Below are positions 34,494-43,261 of a stretch of 50,876 bases of DNA, one piece after another; the stretch's first letter is position 1, and every line of letters starts with the position of its first letter. Origin of the DNA: Clostridiales bacterium (GTDB lineage Bacteria; Bacillota; Clostridia; Saccharofermentanales; Saccharofermentanaceae); the NCBI GenBank assembly GCA_017617295.1, contig JAFZWN010000113.1:1-50876 (forward strand), read 5' to 3'. The notes under the pieces were generated by a model that did no database searches, was not told where the DNA came from, and worked only from the letters and a program-made list of their open reading frames with translations. The position numbers were made by a program, and so were the translations under genes.

Positions 34494-35366
34494 ATGTGGA
34501 AAAAGGGTATATCGGTCATAATCCTGTCGGCAATGGTAATAAGCCTCGTGTCGATGGCGATGATCTTTATGAATGATCTCGGAAGGAATGTGAAGGCCGG
34601 AAGTGAAGATGAGATCGAAGAGGTGGCGGAGACTATCTATGTGATCCCCGGGCCCGTGGTCGTATCGTCAGATGCTCCCGAGATCACAAGTTATGATGAA
34701 GCCAGGCAGTATGTGCAGAAGTATGCAGATGAGCACGGTATCGACATCGGTATCTATCCCGAAGATCTCATCAATATGCTGGCCAATAATCCCGAGACAT
34801 ATCAGTTTGTATGCGAATATCCCAGATACAAGGGAGTCAATACGGTGGAAGATATTACCGGCGACCTTTACGGCGGCGGAGTGCCGCTGTTTCTCCAGTG
34901 GGATATCAGATGGGGCTACAAGGATTACGGGAGCAACATGATGGCTCTTACGGGCTGCGGTCCCACATGCCTTTCAATGGTTGCTTCCTATCTTCTTGAT
35001 GATCCTTCGCTGACTCCGTCGGAAGTTGCAAGATTTGCCGAGGAGAACGGCTATTATGATACGGAATACGGTTCCGGAACGCTCTGGACGCTTATGAGCG
35101 AAGGAGCCGAACAGCTCGGTCTCAGATCTGAAGAGGTCCCTCTCGAGAAGGAGACGATGCTCGCGGTCTTGGAGAGCGGTCAGCCTCTCATCCTGAGCAT
35201 GGGTCCCGGAGCCTTTACGAGCGAAGGACATTTCATAGTCATAAGCGGTACGGTAAACGGACAGTTCAGAGTAAATGATCCCAACAGCATCGAAAGGTCG
35301 TCCAGACTCTGGGATTATGAAGAGATAGAAGATCAGGTGCAGGCAATATGGACTTTCTCCGCATAA
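34494..35366 (+). CDS. Secreted C39-like cysteine peptidase
   Basis: 290-residue protein with an N-terminal signal or anchor helix (about 4-24) and a C39_2-type papain-fold domain in the C-terminal half. The catalytic Cys is in TGCGPTCLSM near 153, preceded by QWDIRWGYKDYG, the His is in GHFIVISG near 247 and the Asp/Asn in VNDPNS near 261. Such proteins cut peptides or cell-wall-linked partners outside the cell; the substrate is unknown. The ATG at 34494 is preferred to ATG at 34485 because GGAGG at 34480-34484 is correctly spaced for it. The 39-bp repeat just upstream suggests shared control with the two-component operon. Confidence 0.8.
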   Translation: MWKKGISVIILSAMVISLVSMAMIFMNDLGRNVKAGSEDEIEEVAETIYVIPGPVVVSSDAPEITSYDEARQYVQKYADEHGIDIGIYPEDLINMLANNPETYQFVCEYPRYKGVNTVEDITGDLYGGGVPLFLQWDIRWGYKDYGSNMMALTGCGPTCLSMVASYLLDDPSLTPSEVARFAEENGYYDTEYGSGTLWTLMSEGAEQLGLRSEEVPLEKETMLAVLESGQPLILSMGPGAFTSEGHFIVISGTVNGQFRVNDPNSIERSSRLWDYEEIEDQVQAIWTFSA

Positions 35367-35563
35367 ATGAGTTTGTAAGAAGATATGCCGACGATATCCT
35401 CCGTTATCTGGTGATGCTGACAGGTGACGAGAAGTATGCGGAACAGGCATTCGTTGAGGTTTTCCGGGAGACCGCCGTCAGCGGCGATCTTACCTGGGAT
35501 CACCTTAAGAGGAGCGCCGACATGATGTATGCTCCTTCGAGGAAACTGGCAGTCAATCATTAA
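35348..35563 (+). CDS. Small ORF resembling sigma-70 region 2 (truncated ECF-like)
   Basis: 71 codons overlapping the end of the C39 gene by 19 bases. INEFVRRYADDILRYLVMLTGDEKYAEQAFVEVFRE resembles the start of region 2 of ECF sigma factors, but the promoter-melting part and region 4 are missing: the ORF stops after another 27 residues. It may be a decayed sigma gene, a short sigma-like interactor, or chance similarity. AGGTGCAGG is a weak ribosome site. The conserved overlap with an intact gene argues for translation. Confidence 0.45.
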   Translation: MDFLRINEFVRRYADDILRYLVMLTGDEKYAEQAFVEVFRETAVSGDLTWDHLKRSADMMYAPSRKLAVNH

Positions 35564-35565
35564 GA

Positions 35566-35585
35566 TAGGTCGCATACTGCGTAAA
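35566..35585 (+). repeat. Operator-like direct repeat, copy 1 (MarR promoter)
   Basis: TAGGTCGCATACTGCGTAAA, which holds the small dyad CGCA-N3-TGCG. It lies just upstream of the -35 box and recurs 53 bases later with two or three changes. Probable MarR-family operator. Confidence 0.65.
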
Positions 35586-35589
35586 ATGC

Positions 35590-35618
35590 TTGACATTTAA
35601 AAAGTGACTGATTAAAAT
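35590..35618 (+). promoter_or_regulatory. Strong predicted promoter of the MarR-ABC operon
   Basis: Perfect -35 TTGACA (35590-35595), 17-base spacer, -10 TAAAAT (35613-35618). It is flanked on both sides by matching 20-base repeats, the layout of a repressor-controlled promoter. Confidence 0.85.
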
Positions 35619-35638
35619 TAGGTCGTACACTGCGTAAA
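35619..35638 (+). repeat. Operator-like direct repeat, copy 2 (MarR promoter)
   Basis: TAGGTCGTACACTGCGTAAA, directly after the -10 box and covering the expected start of transcription. The 53-base offset from copy 1 is close to five helical turns, so bound dimers would lie on the same face of the DNA. Confidence 0.65.
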
Positions 35639-35653
35639 TGGAGGTACGGCCTG

Positions 35654-36100
35654 ATGTCTTATGATATGCCCGTAGGGGCTAAGTTCTCGCTCATAGGGCG
35701 GAAATTCAAAGGCAATATAGACGATAAGATCAGAGCCCACGGCTTGACGGGAGTCCAGCTGGGGGTTTTGGGCTGTATAAAAAAGATCGAGGCAGAGACA
35801 GGAAAGGGAGTGCGTCAGAAGGACATCGAGGTAAAGCTCGATCTTACCCATCAGACCCTGACCGAGATCATCAAGAAGCTCGAGGCCAACGGTTTTGTCG
35901 AGTGCGCCGTTAACGCGGATGACAAGAGATCCAAGCTCATCCGGGCTACCGATAAGGCCAGGGAGATGGACGGACTCTTTAAGACAGAGGATGAGGCATA
36001 TTTTGCGAAGATAACCGAAGGGATACCGGAGGATGATCTTAGTGTGACGCTTAGAACTCTGGACAGACTGGTCGAAAATATAAAAAGAGGTGACAGATAA
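35654..36100 (+). CDS. MarR-family transcriptional regulator
   Basis: Winged-helix dimeric repressor, 148 residues. The recognition region RQKDIEVKLDLTHQTLTEIIKKLEANGFVE (about 54-83) and the wing NADDKRSKLIRATDKA are typical of MarR. It precedes two ABC exporter genes by two bases, the common arrangement in which a MarR protein senses a small toxic compound and derepresses its own exporter operon. The repeats at 35566 and 35619 are its likely binding sites. Confidence 0.92.
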   Translation: MSYDMPVGAKFSLIGRKFKGNIDDKIRAHGLTGVQLGVLGCIKKIEAETGKGVRQKDIEVKLDLTHQTLTEIIKKLEANGFVECAVNADDKRSKLIRATDKAREMDGLFKTEDEAYFAKITEGIPEDDLSVTLRTLDRLVENIKRGDR

Positions 36101-36102
36101 AG

Positions 36103-37845
36103 ATGAATAACGTAAAAGTCCTCTTAAGATCTTTGAGGGACAACAAGAAGCCGACGATACTGGCGATACTGTTTATCATCGGCGAAGTTATCATGGAGGT
36201 GCTCATACCGTTTATAACGGCAAGGCTCGTCAATCACATCAAGGATGGTTCGAGCATGAGCGAGCTGGCGGCAACGAGCGTGGTGATGCTCCTCGCTGCG
36301 ATGCTGTCGCTGTTCTTCGGCGCTTATGCGGGCAAGTTCAGCGCGATGGCCAGCAGCGGCTTCGCACGTAATCTCCGCCATGACATGTATGAGAAGATAC
36401 AGTCCTATTCATTCGGAAATATCGACAGGTTTTCAAGCGCCTCGCTCGTGACAAGGCTTACCACTGATATCACGAACGTACAGAATGCTTTCATGATGAC
36501 CATAAGAACTGCGATACGATCTCCGATGATGTTTATCTTCGCGACCATAATGTCGTTTATAATGGGCGGCTCTCTTGCCACGACGTTTGTCATCGTAATT
36601 CCCGTTATGATATTCGGTCTTATCATGATCGGCCGCGCCGCGATGCCCGCTTTCCGCGCAGTATTCCGTAAGTACGACAAGTTAAACGAATCGGTGGAAG
36701 AGAATGTGCGCGGCATGAGAGTCGTCAAGGGCTTCGCAAGGGAAGAGTACGAGACGGGCAAGTTCGCACGCGCATCGGAAGATATCAGAAAGGACTTTAC
36801 AAAGGCAGAGAGGATAGTATCCCTGAACGGACCTCTCATGCAGATGTGCATCTACTTTAATGTCGTCTTTATCCTCTGGGTAGGTTCGAAGCTCATAATC
36901 ACAAATCAGGGAACTACTATCAATGTTGGTGAACTCTCATCCATGATGATCTACGGTATGCAGATCCTGATGTCTCTTATGATGATGTCCATGATCTATG
37001 TTATGCTCACGATGTCTCTGGAATCCATCAAGAGGATCTCCGAAGTGCTCTGTGAGGTGCCCGATATCTCTGCTCCCGAAAAGCCCGTTACCGAAGTTCC
37101 TGACGGATCGATCGACTTTGACGGCGTCGATTTCAAGTATTCTTCGGAGGCTCACAGAAATGCTCTCTCGGGCGTCGATCTTCATATCGATTCCGACATG
37201 ACTGTAGGTATCCTCGGAGGTACCGGTTCGTCTAAGTCGACTCTCGTTCAGCTGATCCCCAGGCTTTATGACGTTAACAAAGGTTCGGTCAGGGTCGGCG
37301 GCATCGACGTCCGTCAGTACGACCTCGAAGTCCTCCGCGATGCGGTATCTATGGTGTTGCAGAAGAACGTTCTGTTCTCGGGTTCCATCAAGGATAATCT
37401 CCGCTGGGGCAATAAGGAGGCAACCGACGAGGAGATGATCGAAGCCTGTAAGCTCGCTCAGGCTGATGAGTTCATAAGGTCTTTCCCCGACGGTTACGAC
37501 ACTCACATAGAGCAGGGAGGAACCAATGTCTCGGGAGGACAGAAGCAGAGGCTCTGTATCGCCCGTGCACTTCTCAAGAAGCCGAAGATACTTATCCTTG
37601 ACGACTCCACGAGTGCCGTCGATACGGCAACTGATGCCAGGATAAGAAAGGGCTTCCGGGAGTTTATCCCGCAGACCACCAAGATCATCATCGCCCAGCG
37701 TGTGGCTTCGGTCATGGACGCCGACCTGATCATCATCATGGACGGCGGAAAGATCGTTGCTTCGGGTAAGCACGATGAACTGCTTGTAAGCTCCGATATC
37801 TATCGCGAGATCTATGAGCAGCAGACGAAAGGCGGTGAGGAGTAA
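36103..37845 (+). CDS. ABC exporter subunit A, degenerate ATP site
   Basis: Half-transporter of 580 residues: six-helix membrane domain (about 15-300) and ATPase domain (about 345-575). The Walker A reads GGTGSSKST at 372-380, with Ser377 in place of the usual Gly. The signature is NVSGGQKQR and Walker B ILILDDSTSAVD, where Asp replaces the catalytic Glu. This degenerate Walker B is known for one member of heterodimeric multidrug exporters. The partner gene overlaps by one base (TAATG). Substrate unknown; MarR control suggests drug or toxin export. Confidence 0.92.
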   Translation: MNNVKVLLRSLRDNKKPTILAILFIIGEVIMEVLIPFITARLVNHIKDGSSMSELAATSVVMLLAAMLSLFFGAYAGKFSAMASSGFARNLRHDMYEKIQSYSFGNIDRFSSASLVTRLTTDITNVQNAFMMTIRTAIRSPMMFIFATIMSFIMGGSLATTFVIVIPVMIFGLIMIGRAAMPAFRAVFRKYDKLNESVEENVRGMRVVKGFAREEYETGKFARASEDIRKDFTKAERIVSLNGPLMQMCIYFNVVFILWVGSKLIITNQGTTINVGELSSMMIYGMQILMSLMMMSMIYVMLTMSLESIKRISEVLCEVPDISAPEKPVTEVPDGSIDFDGVDFKYSSEAHRNALSGVDLHIDSDMTVGILGGTGSSKSTLVQLIPRLYDVNKGSVRVGGIDVRQYDLEVLRDAVSMVLQKNVLFSGSIKDNLRWGNKEATDEEMIEACKLAQADEFIRSFPDGYDTHIEQGGTNVSGGQKQRLCIARALLKKPKILILDDSTSAVDTATDARIRKGFREFIPQTTKIIIAQRVASVMDADLIIIMDGGKIVASGKHDELLVSSDIYREIYEQQTKGGEE

Positions 37846-39782
37846 TGGGTGCCAACAGAAGAGGAGCCGCCGGGCTCGGAATGGGAAAAGACAGCTATAA
37901 GGCCGGATTCGGAAGCCTCGGAAGAGCGCTGAAGATCTTCGCGCGCGTCAATCCGGCGATCTTTACGGTTATCATGGTCTGTCTCGTGTGTATCGCGGCC
38001 ATCGAATCGATCCCTTCTATCTTTACACAGAAGATAATATCCATAATCGAAGTGTGGGTGGAAAGCGGAGACTATACGGGTGCCAGACCCGAACTGATCG
38101 CTTCCATAGGTATCCTCATAGGACTGTATGTACTCTCGTGGATACTGTCCCTGACGCAGACGCAGCTCATGGCCTTCATGACGCAGAAGTTCCTGGATGA
38201 TCTCCGGAAGAAGCTTTTCGGCAATATGCAGAAGCTTCCGATCAAGTATTTCGACTCGCATAAGCACGGCGATATCATGAGCCATTACACGAACGATATA
38301 GATACTTTGCGCCAGCTCGTATCTCAGGCTTTCCCGAACCTTGTCTCGGGCATCGTAACGGTAATAGGTCTCCTTGCCGTAATGATATCCTTCTCGCTTC
38401 AGATGACGGCGGTGCTCATAGGCGGTGTCATAGTCATGATGATCGTGACAGGCAAGGTCGGCAAGGGATCTTCGAAGTTCTTTATCCGCCAGCAGAAGGC
38501 CGTCGCTTCGACCGAAGGCTTTGTCCAGGAGATGATAAACGGCCAGAAGGTCGTCAAGATCTTCAATCACGAGAGCGAAGGCATGGAAGAGTTCAATAAA
38601 CTGAATGACGAATTGTACGGAGACGGCTGGAAGGCACATGCGTATGCCAATATCCTTGCTCCGATCATCAATAACATAGGTAACATAACATACGTGGCGC
38701 TCGTTTTCGCAGGGGGTCTCTTTATCCTCTCGGGAACACATAACATATCGCTCCGCGGACTAGCCTTCGACATAGCGCTGGTCGTTCCTTTCCTTAACAT
38801 GGCCAAGATGTTCACGGGTAAGATCAACCAGCTCACGATGCATATGAACGCCATCGTAATGGCAGGCGCGGGCGCACAGCGCGTTTTTGCCATGATCGAC
38901 GAGAAGCCCGAGACCGACGACGGATACGTTACTCTCGTTAACGTGAGGATCGGAGCTGACGGATCCGTTACCGAGACGGCCGAGCAGACCGGCAAGTGGG
39001 CATGGAAACACCCTCACAAGGCTGACGGTACGATCACATATACAGAACTCATGGGCGATGTCAGGATGACCGAGGTCGACTTCGCATATGAGGAGGGAAA
39101 GGATGTCCTCCACGACATCTCCCTCTTTGCCGAGCCCGGCCAGAAGGTTGCTTTTGTCGGTGCGACCGGTGCGGGTAAGACGACGATCACGAACCTCATC
39201 AACCGCTTCTATGATATCGCCGACGGTAAGATCCGTTACGACGGCATCAATGTCAATAAGATCAAAAAGGGCGATCTTCGCCGCTCTCTGGGACTTGTAT
39301 TGCAGGAGGTCAATCTCTTCACGGGAACGGTCATGGACAACATCCGTTACGGACGTCTCGATGCTACTGATGATGACTGCCGCGAGGCCGCACGTCTGGC
39401 CGGCGCCGACGACTTTATCGAGCGACTGCCCGAGGGCTACGATACGATGCTCACCAATAATGGAGCCAATCTCTCTCAGGGACAGCGTCAGCTCATAAGC
39501 ATCGCGCGTGCTGCCGTCGCCAATCCGCCGGTCATGATCCTCGACGAGGCCACATCCTCGATCGATACCAGGACAGAGGCGATCGTGCAGAAAGGTATGG
39601 ATAAGCTCATGGAGGGCAGAACGGTATTCGTTATCGCTCACCGCCTGTCCACAGTAATGAACTCGGATGTCATAATGGTCCTCGACCACGGCCGCATCAT
39701 CGAGCGCGGCAATCACGATAAGCTCATTTCCGAAAAGGGCGTTTATTACCGTCTCTATACCGGAGCATTCGAACTTGAGTGA
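37845..39782 (+). CDS. ABC exporter subunit B, canonical ATP site
   Basis: 645-residue half-transporter with six membrane helices (about 35-345) and an ATPase domain carrying GATGAGKTT near 440, NLSQGQRQL near 542 and MILDEATSSID with the intact catalytic Glu. About 50 extra residues between the two domains (near 365-415, rich in Asp, Thr and Trp-Lys) explain its greater length; this insert is seen in one partner of many Clostridia heterodimers. It forms the working ATP site together with subunit A. A strong terminator follows its stop by 13 bases. Confidence 0.92.
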   Translation: MGANRRGAAGLGMGKDSYKAGFGSLGRALKIFARVNPAIFTVIMVCLVCIAAIESIPSIFTQKIISIIEVWVESGDYTGARPELIASIGILIGLYVLSWILSLTQTQLMAFMTQKFLDDLRKKLFGNMQKLPIKYFDSHKHGDIMSHYTNDIDTLRQLVSQAFPNLVSGIVTVIGLLAVMISFSLQMTAVLIGGVIVMMIVTGKVGKGSSKFFIRQQKAVASTEGFVQEMINGQKVVKIFNHESEGMEEFNKLNDELYGDGWKAHAYANILAPIINNIGNITYVALVFAGGLFILSGTHNISLRGLAFDIALVVPFLNMAKMFTGKINQLTMHMNAIVMAGAGAQRVFAMIDEKPETDDGYVTLVNVRIGADGSVTETAEQTGKWAWKHPHKADGTITYTELMGDVRMTEVDFAYEEGKDVLHDISLFAEPGQKVAFVGATGAGKTTITNLINRFYDIADGKIRYDGINVNKIKKGDLRRSLGLVLQEVNLFTGTVMDNIRYGRLDATDDDCREAARLAGADDFIERLPEGYDTMLTNNGANLSQGQRQLISIARAAVANPPVMILDEATSSIDTRTEAIVQKGMDKLMEGRTVFVIAHRLSTVMNSDVIMVLDHGRIIERGNHDKLISEKGVYYRLYTGAFELE

Positions 39783-39795
39783 CAGATAAACTTTT

Positions 39796-39829
39796 GAGCC
39801 TGCAGGCCATATGCATGCAGGCTCTTTTT
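39796..39829 (+). terminator. Rho-independent terminator of the MarR-ABC operon
   Basis: GAGCCTGCA (39796-39804) pairs perfectly with TGCAGGCTC (39816-39824) around an 11-base loop and is followed by TTTTT. Confidence 0.9.
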
Positions 39830-39869
39830 ATGTTATGAAGCAGCCTCAAAGAACCAAAGGAGTCTCTCT

Positions 39870-41333
39870 ATGTCAGTTATCAAAGGCGCAAACCCTGTTA
39901 TCGGAATGGATTTTCCCGACCCGGACGTTATATTCGCCGACGGATGCTACTATATGATCAGTACCACGATGCATTTCTTCCCCGGAGGACAGATCCTTCG
40001 AAGTTACGATCTGGTCCACTGGGAGCACGCCGCATATGTGTTCGATACCTTGGATTCCACGCCGGGGCAGACTATGACGGATGATCTTAACATCTACGGC
40101 AAAGGAATGTGGGCGGCGTGCCTTCGTTACCATAAGGGTGAGTTCTTTGCCGCATTCTCCTGTAACGACACGGATAAGACCTATCTTTACCGCGCTCCGT
40201 CGATCAGCGGGCCGTGGAAAAAGAATTATATCGGAGGCGGTTTTTACTACGATATGTCGCTCCTTTTTGATGATGATCGCGTCTTCGTGGTGCACGGACA
40301 TAAAGATGTGTATATTACGGAGTTAAAGTCTGATCTCTCCGAACCGCTCCCGGGCGGGCTTCACCGCCTTCTCATCAGTGACGGGGGCAATCCCATACTT
40401 GGCTATGAAGGTTCGCACATATATAAGATCGGCGGGGAATACTGGCTCTTCGTGATCCATTCGCGGCGCGACCGCTGGATGAGGGTGGAGGCTGCTTTTC
40501 ACGCTTCTTCGCTTGAGGATGAGTTTACCGGGGGCGATGTTTTGGAATATTCGCTTCCCGATCGTGATTCCGGATTTGCTCAGGGCGGAGTCGTGGAAGG
40601 ACCGGACGGATCGTGGCATGCTGTCCTTTTCCGAGATAACGGTGCGGTGGGGCGTATCCCCGTAGTGGCAGAGGTGTCTTTCGCACCTGATCACAAGAGC
40701 CTTACCATGACGGCCGCGCCTTCGTTTGACTCGGCCGATCTTCGTCCCGGATATTCATATTCGCCTTTATATATAAGCGATGATTTTTCCTCTTCTTCCA
40801 TAGATCCCCTGTGGCAGTTCAATCACGAGCCTTATCCTTCATATTATAAAGTCGGCGGCGGAGCATACTCTATTACGACAGACCGTATCAGCAGATCGCT
40901 TGCTTCATCTCACAACACGCTGACTCAGAGGATGAAGCTTCCGTCCTGCGCCGCTTCGGTAACTTTGGATGCGTCGCGCTTAAAAGACGGCGATACATGC
41001 GGACTATGTGCTTTGCAGGGAGATCATGCCTATGTCGGAGTCACTCGCGAACAGGGTAAGTTCTATGCCGTGTTCGGCGAGGCTTCAGGGGAGCGCCTTT
41101 TGAAAGAGATAGAAGAAACGACTCTGAAAGTACGGCTTGAGGCTTCTTTCGGACCGCACGATGAGGCACGTTGCTTTATCTTTTTGAAAGGAGCATGGGT
41201 GCCTTTCGGAAATGTCCATGAACTTCACTTTAAGCTCGATCATTTTACAGGATGCCGCTTCGGACTGTTCTGTTATGCGACTGAGGTCACTGGCGGAACA
41301 GCATCTTTCTCGGATTTTATATACGAGGGATGA
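39870..41333 (+). CDS. Glycoside hydrolase family 43 (beta-xylosidase/arabinofuranosidase type)
   Basis: 487 residues without signal peptide, so probably cytoplasmic and acting on imported oligosaccharides. The five-bladed propeller (about 1-300) has the catalytic base Asp in DFPDPDVIFADGCYY near 17-19, the pKa-tuning Asp in YDMSLLFDDDRVFV near 128 and the acid Glu in YEGSHIYKIGGEYW near 175. The C-terminal half (about 305-485) is the beta-sandwich found in GH43 xylosidases. GH43 enzymes remove xylose or arabinose from plant polysaccharides. It is a single gene between two terminators, with CAAAGGAG before the ATG. It suggests a plant-fibre habitat such as gut or rumen. Confidence 0.88.
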   Translation: MSVIKGANPVIGMDFPDPDVIFADGCYYMISTTMHFFPGGQILRSYDLVHWEHAAYVFDTLDSTPGQTMTDDLNIYGKGMWAACLRYHKGEFFAAFSCNDTDKTYLYRAPSISGPWKKNYIGGGFYYDMSLLFDDDRVFVVHGHKDVYITELKSDLSEPLPGGLHRLLISDGGNPILGYEGSHIYKIGGEYWLFVIHSRRDRWMRVEAAFHASSLEDEFTGGDVLEYSLPDRDSGFAQGGVVEGPDGSWHAVLFRDNGAVGRIPVVAEVSFAPDHKSLTMTAAPSFDSADLRPGYSYSPLYISDDFSSSSIDPLWQFNHEPYPSYYKVGGGAYSITTDRISRSLASSHNTLTQRMKLPSCAASVTLDASRLKDGDTCGLCALQGDHAYVGVTREQGKFYAVFGEASGERLLKEIEETTLKVRLEASFGPHDEARCFIFLKGAWVPFGNVHELHFKLDHFTGCRFGLFCYATEVTGGTASFSDFIYEG

Positions 41334-41441
41334 AGCGCATCTTCCATTAACCCAATTTCGGCTCTGAACTGCAGATCCCCTTTTAAACTGCTATTTGCAG
41401 ACCGCTTGCAGTATAGAGACGTTTTGAAGATCCGAAGCACA

Positions 41442-41471
41442 AAAAGACCGCATCCTGCGACGCGGTCTTTT
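41442..41471. terminator. Bidirectional terminator between convergent genes
   Basis: AAAAGACCGC (41442-41451) pairs perfectly with GCGGTCTTTT (41462-41471), loop of ten bases, with T-runs in both directions. It serves the GH43 gene on the plus strand and the pyrophosphatase gene on the minus strand. Confidence 0.88.
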
Positions 41472-41487
41472 GAAGTATTGAAAAGTA

Positions 41488-43107
41488 TCAGCCCCACAAT
41501 GCGGTGAGCATCGGGATTATCTGTTTCTTTCGGCTCATTACGCCGGGGAGGAAGACGTGGTTGTCCGAGGGCTCGGTCGAGAAGGCGAAGCGGATGATGT
41601 CGTCCGAACCCAGGTAGAGGAGATGCGTTCCTTCGACGAGAACATCGGTGAGCATCAGGATCACCATATCGTAACCGTTCTTTTTGCGCAGGGTCTCCAT
41701 AGAATCCATGAATTCGGATTTCCTTTCGAGCATCTTGCCGGAGTCGACGCAGACGATCTGCGATACGCCAAGGGTCTGGCCTGCGATATGGAATTCCTTG
41801 AAGTCGGTACCGATCAGCTGCTCGGCGGTCTTGCTGTCGGATGCCGATGCGTCGAAAAGCTCCTTGCCGATGTCTTCTATGCTTACGCCGGCGATCTTGG
41901 AGAGGCGCTCCGCCATCGCGATGTCGCGCTTGGTGCAGGTGGGAGACTTGAACATGACGGTATCCGAGAGGATGGCTGAAGTCATTAGACCTGCCATGGA
42001 AGGCGTGGGCGTCACGCCGTGCTCTCTGTAGATCTCGGCCACGATGGTCGTCGTGGAGCCGACGGGCTCGTTACGGACGTGGATCGGCTGAGTGGTCTGG
42101 ATATCCGCGAGACGGTGATGGTCGATTATCTCGAGAAGATCGGCCTGCTCGAGTCCGGGGACTGCCTGAGCCGATTCGTTATGGTCGACAAGGACTACCT
42201 TCTTTCTTCTGGGACGGAGCAGGTGGTATCTCGAAAGAGTTCCCACGACGCGGTCGTTCTCGTCGAGGACCGGGTAGGAACGGAACCTGTTCTTAAGTAC
42301 GGTCTCGCGGACGTCATCTATATAGTCGGCGAGATGGAAGACCACGATGTCGCCTTTTGTGCAAGTACGCATTATCGGGGTTGCCTGGCAGATGAGCTTA
42401 CTGACCTTGAGAGCGTCCAGGGGAGTGAAGATCACGCAGGTCTCGCTGTCGCCGAATTCGGACAGGAAGTCCGGAGCAAGGTTAGTACCGCAGAGGATCA
42501 GGCAGTTGACGTTTTCCTTCAGAGCGCGTCTTATCATGTCAGGCTGGTCTCCGCAGAGAACGATATTATCGCGTCCTTTGAAAAGGAGCGATCCTTCGGC
42601 CAAAGGGAGAGCTATGACGATCTCGCCGCTCACGGAGTCGCCCATGCCGGCTGAGTCTTTAAGGATACGGCCTTCGATGACGCCGAGAAGGTTAAACAGC
42701 GGCAGGTCCGTTACGAGCGGATCGTTTATGGAATTCAGCGTGAATGTCGCGATATCGCTCGAGGAGAGAGTCCCGTAAAGCGTGCCGTCGGGATTAACGA
42801 CGGGGATCGCGGTGGTCTGCTCTTCGTGCATCACTTCCCAGGCTCTGGCCAGAGTGACGGAAGGATCGAGCGTGGTAGGCGTGTCAAAATCGATATCGCT
42901 TACCTGGGTCCTCACGTCCCTGATCCTCTCGGGAGAATCAAATCCGAACATCTTGAGCATCCTTTTGGTCTCATCGGAGATGTGATCGAGACGGACGGCC
43001 TTGTATTCGCGGTCTCCGAGGGCATTACGGAGAGCCGCATATGCCATGGCGGAGACTACCGAATCGGTGTCGGGGTTCTTATGTCCTACAACATATGTAT
43101 TGTTCAT
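41488..43107 (-). CDS. ppaC: Manganese-type (family II) inorganic pyrophosphatase with CBS domains
   Basis: DHH-family pyrophosphatase that splits PPi and pulls biosynthetic reactions forward. The N-terminal metal site VGHKNPDTDS is at 6-15 and the DHH motif IIDHHRLAD near 335. Between them lies an insert with two CBS domains and a DRTGG-type domain (about 70-300), as in nucleotide-regulated CBS-PPases, where AMP/ADP inhibit and ATP or diadenosine polyphosphates activate. The C-terminal DHHA2 domain ends the 539-residue protein. The promoter lies back to back with that of the next, divergent gene. Confidence 0.95.
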   Translation of the reverse strand: MNNTYVVGHKNPDTDSVVSAMAYAALRNALGDREYKAVRLDHISDETKRMLKMFGFDSPERIRDVRTQVSDIDFDTPTTLDPSVTLARAWEVMHEEQTTAIPVVNPDGTLYGTLSSSDIATFTLNSINDPLVTDLPLFNLLGVIEGRILKDSAGMGDSVSGEIVIALPLAEGSLLFKGRDNIVLCGDQPDMIRRALKENVNCLILCGTNLAPDFLSEFGDSETCVIFTPLDALKVSKLICQATPIMRTCTKGDIVVFHLADYIDDVRETVLKNRFRSYPVLDENDRVVGTLSRYHLLRPRRKKVVLVDHNESAQAVPGLEQADLLEIIDHHRLADIQTTQPIHVRNEPVGSTTTIVAEIYREHGVTPTPSMAGLMTSAILSDTVMFKSPTCTKRDIAMAERLSKIAGVSIEDIGKELFDASASDSKTAEQLIGTDFKEFHIAGQTLGVSQIVCVDSGKMLERKSEFMDSMETLRKKNGYDMVILMLTDVLVEGTHLLYLGSDDIIRFAFSTEPSDNHVFLPGVMSRKKQIIPMLTALWG

Positions 43108-43155
43108 CAGTTAATTTCGCCTTTTAAGATTAATGGATCCTGCAGATCACTTTAG

Positions 43156-43184
43156 ATTCTATAGTTACGGGGGGCAAACTTCAA
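43156..43184 (-). promoter_or_regulatory. Predicted promoter of the pyrophosphatase gene
   Basis: Read on the minus strand: -35 TTGAAG (43184-43179), 17-base spacer, -10 TAGAAT (43161-43156). Five of six -10 positions match consensus. Its -35 touches that of the divergent promoter. Confidence 0.6.
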
Positions 43185-43214
43185 TTGACACGGAAAACAA
43201 TAATGCAATAAAAT
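43185..43214 (+). promoter_or_regulatory. Predicted promoter of the oxidoreductase operon
   Basis: Perfect -35 TTGACA (43185-43190), 18-base spacer, -10 TAAAAT (43209-43214). A 16-bp palindrome TGTATATATATATACA (43229-43244) lies in the leader just before the GGGAGG ribosome site and could be an operator or a leader hairpin. Confidence 0.75.
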
Positions 43215-43261
43215 TGTTGGGTATGAATTGTATATATATATACACGGGAGGTTGGTTGTAT

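Noticed and set aside
42019..42654. Plus-strand open frame inside the pyrophosphatase gene
   Set aside because: Antisense shadow of a gene with clear DHH and CBS motifs.
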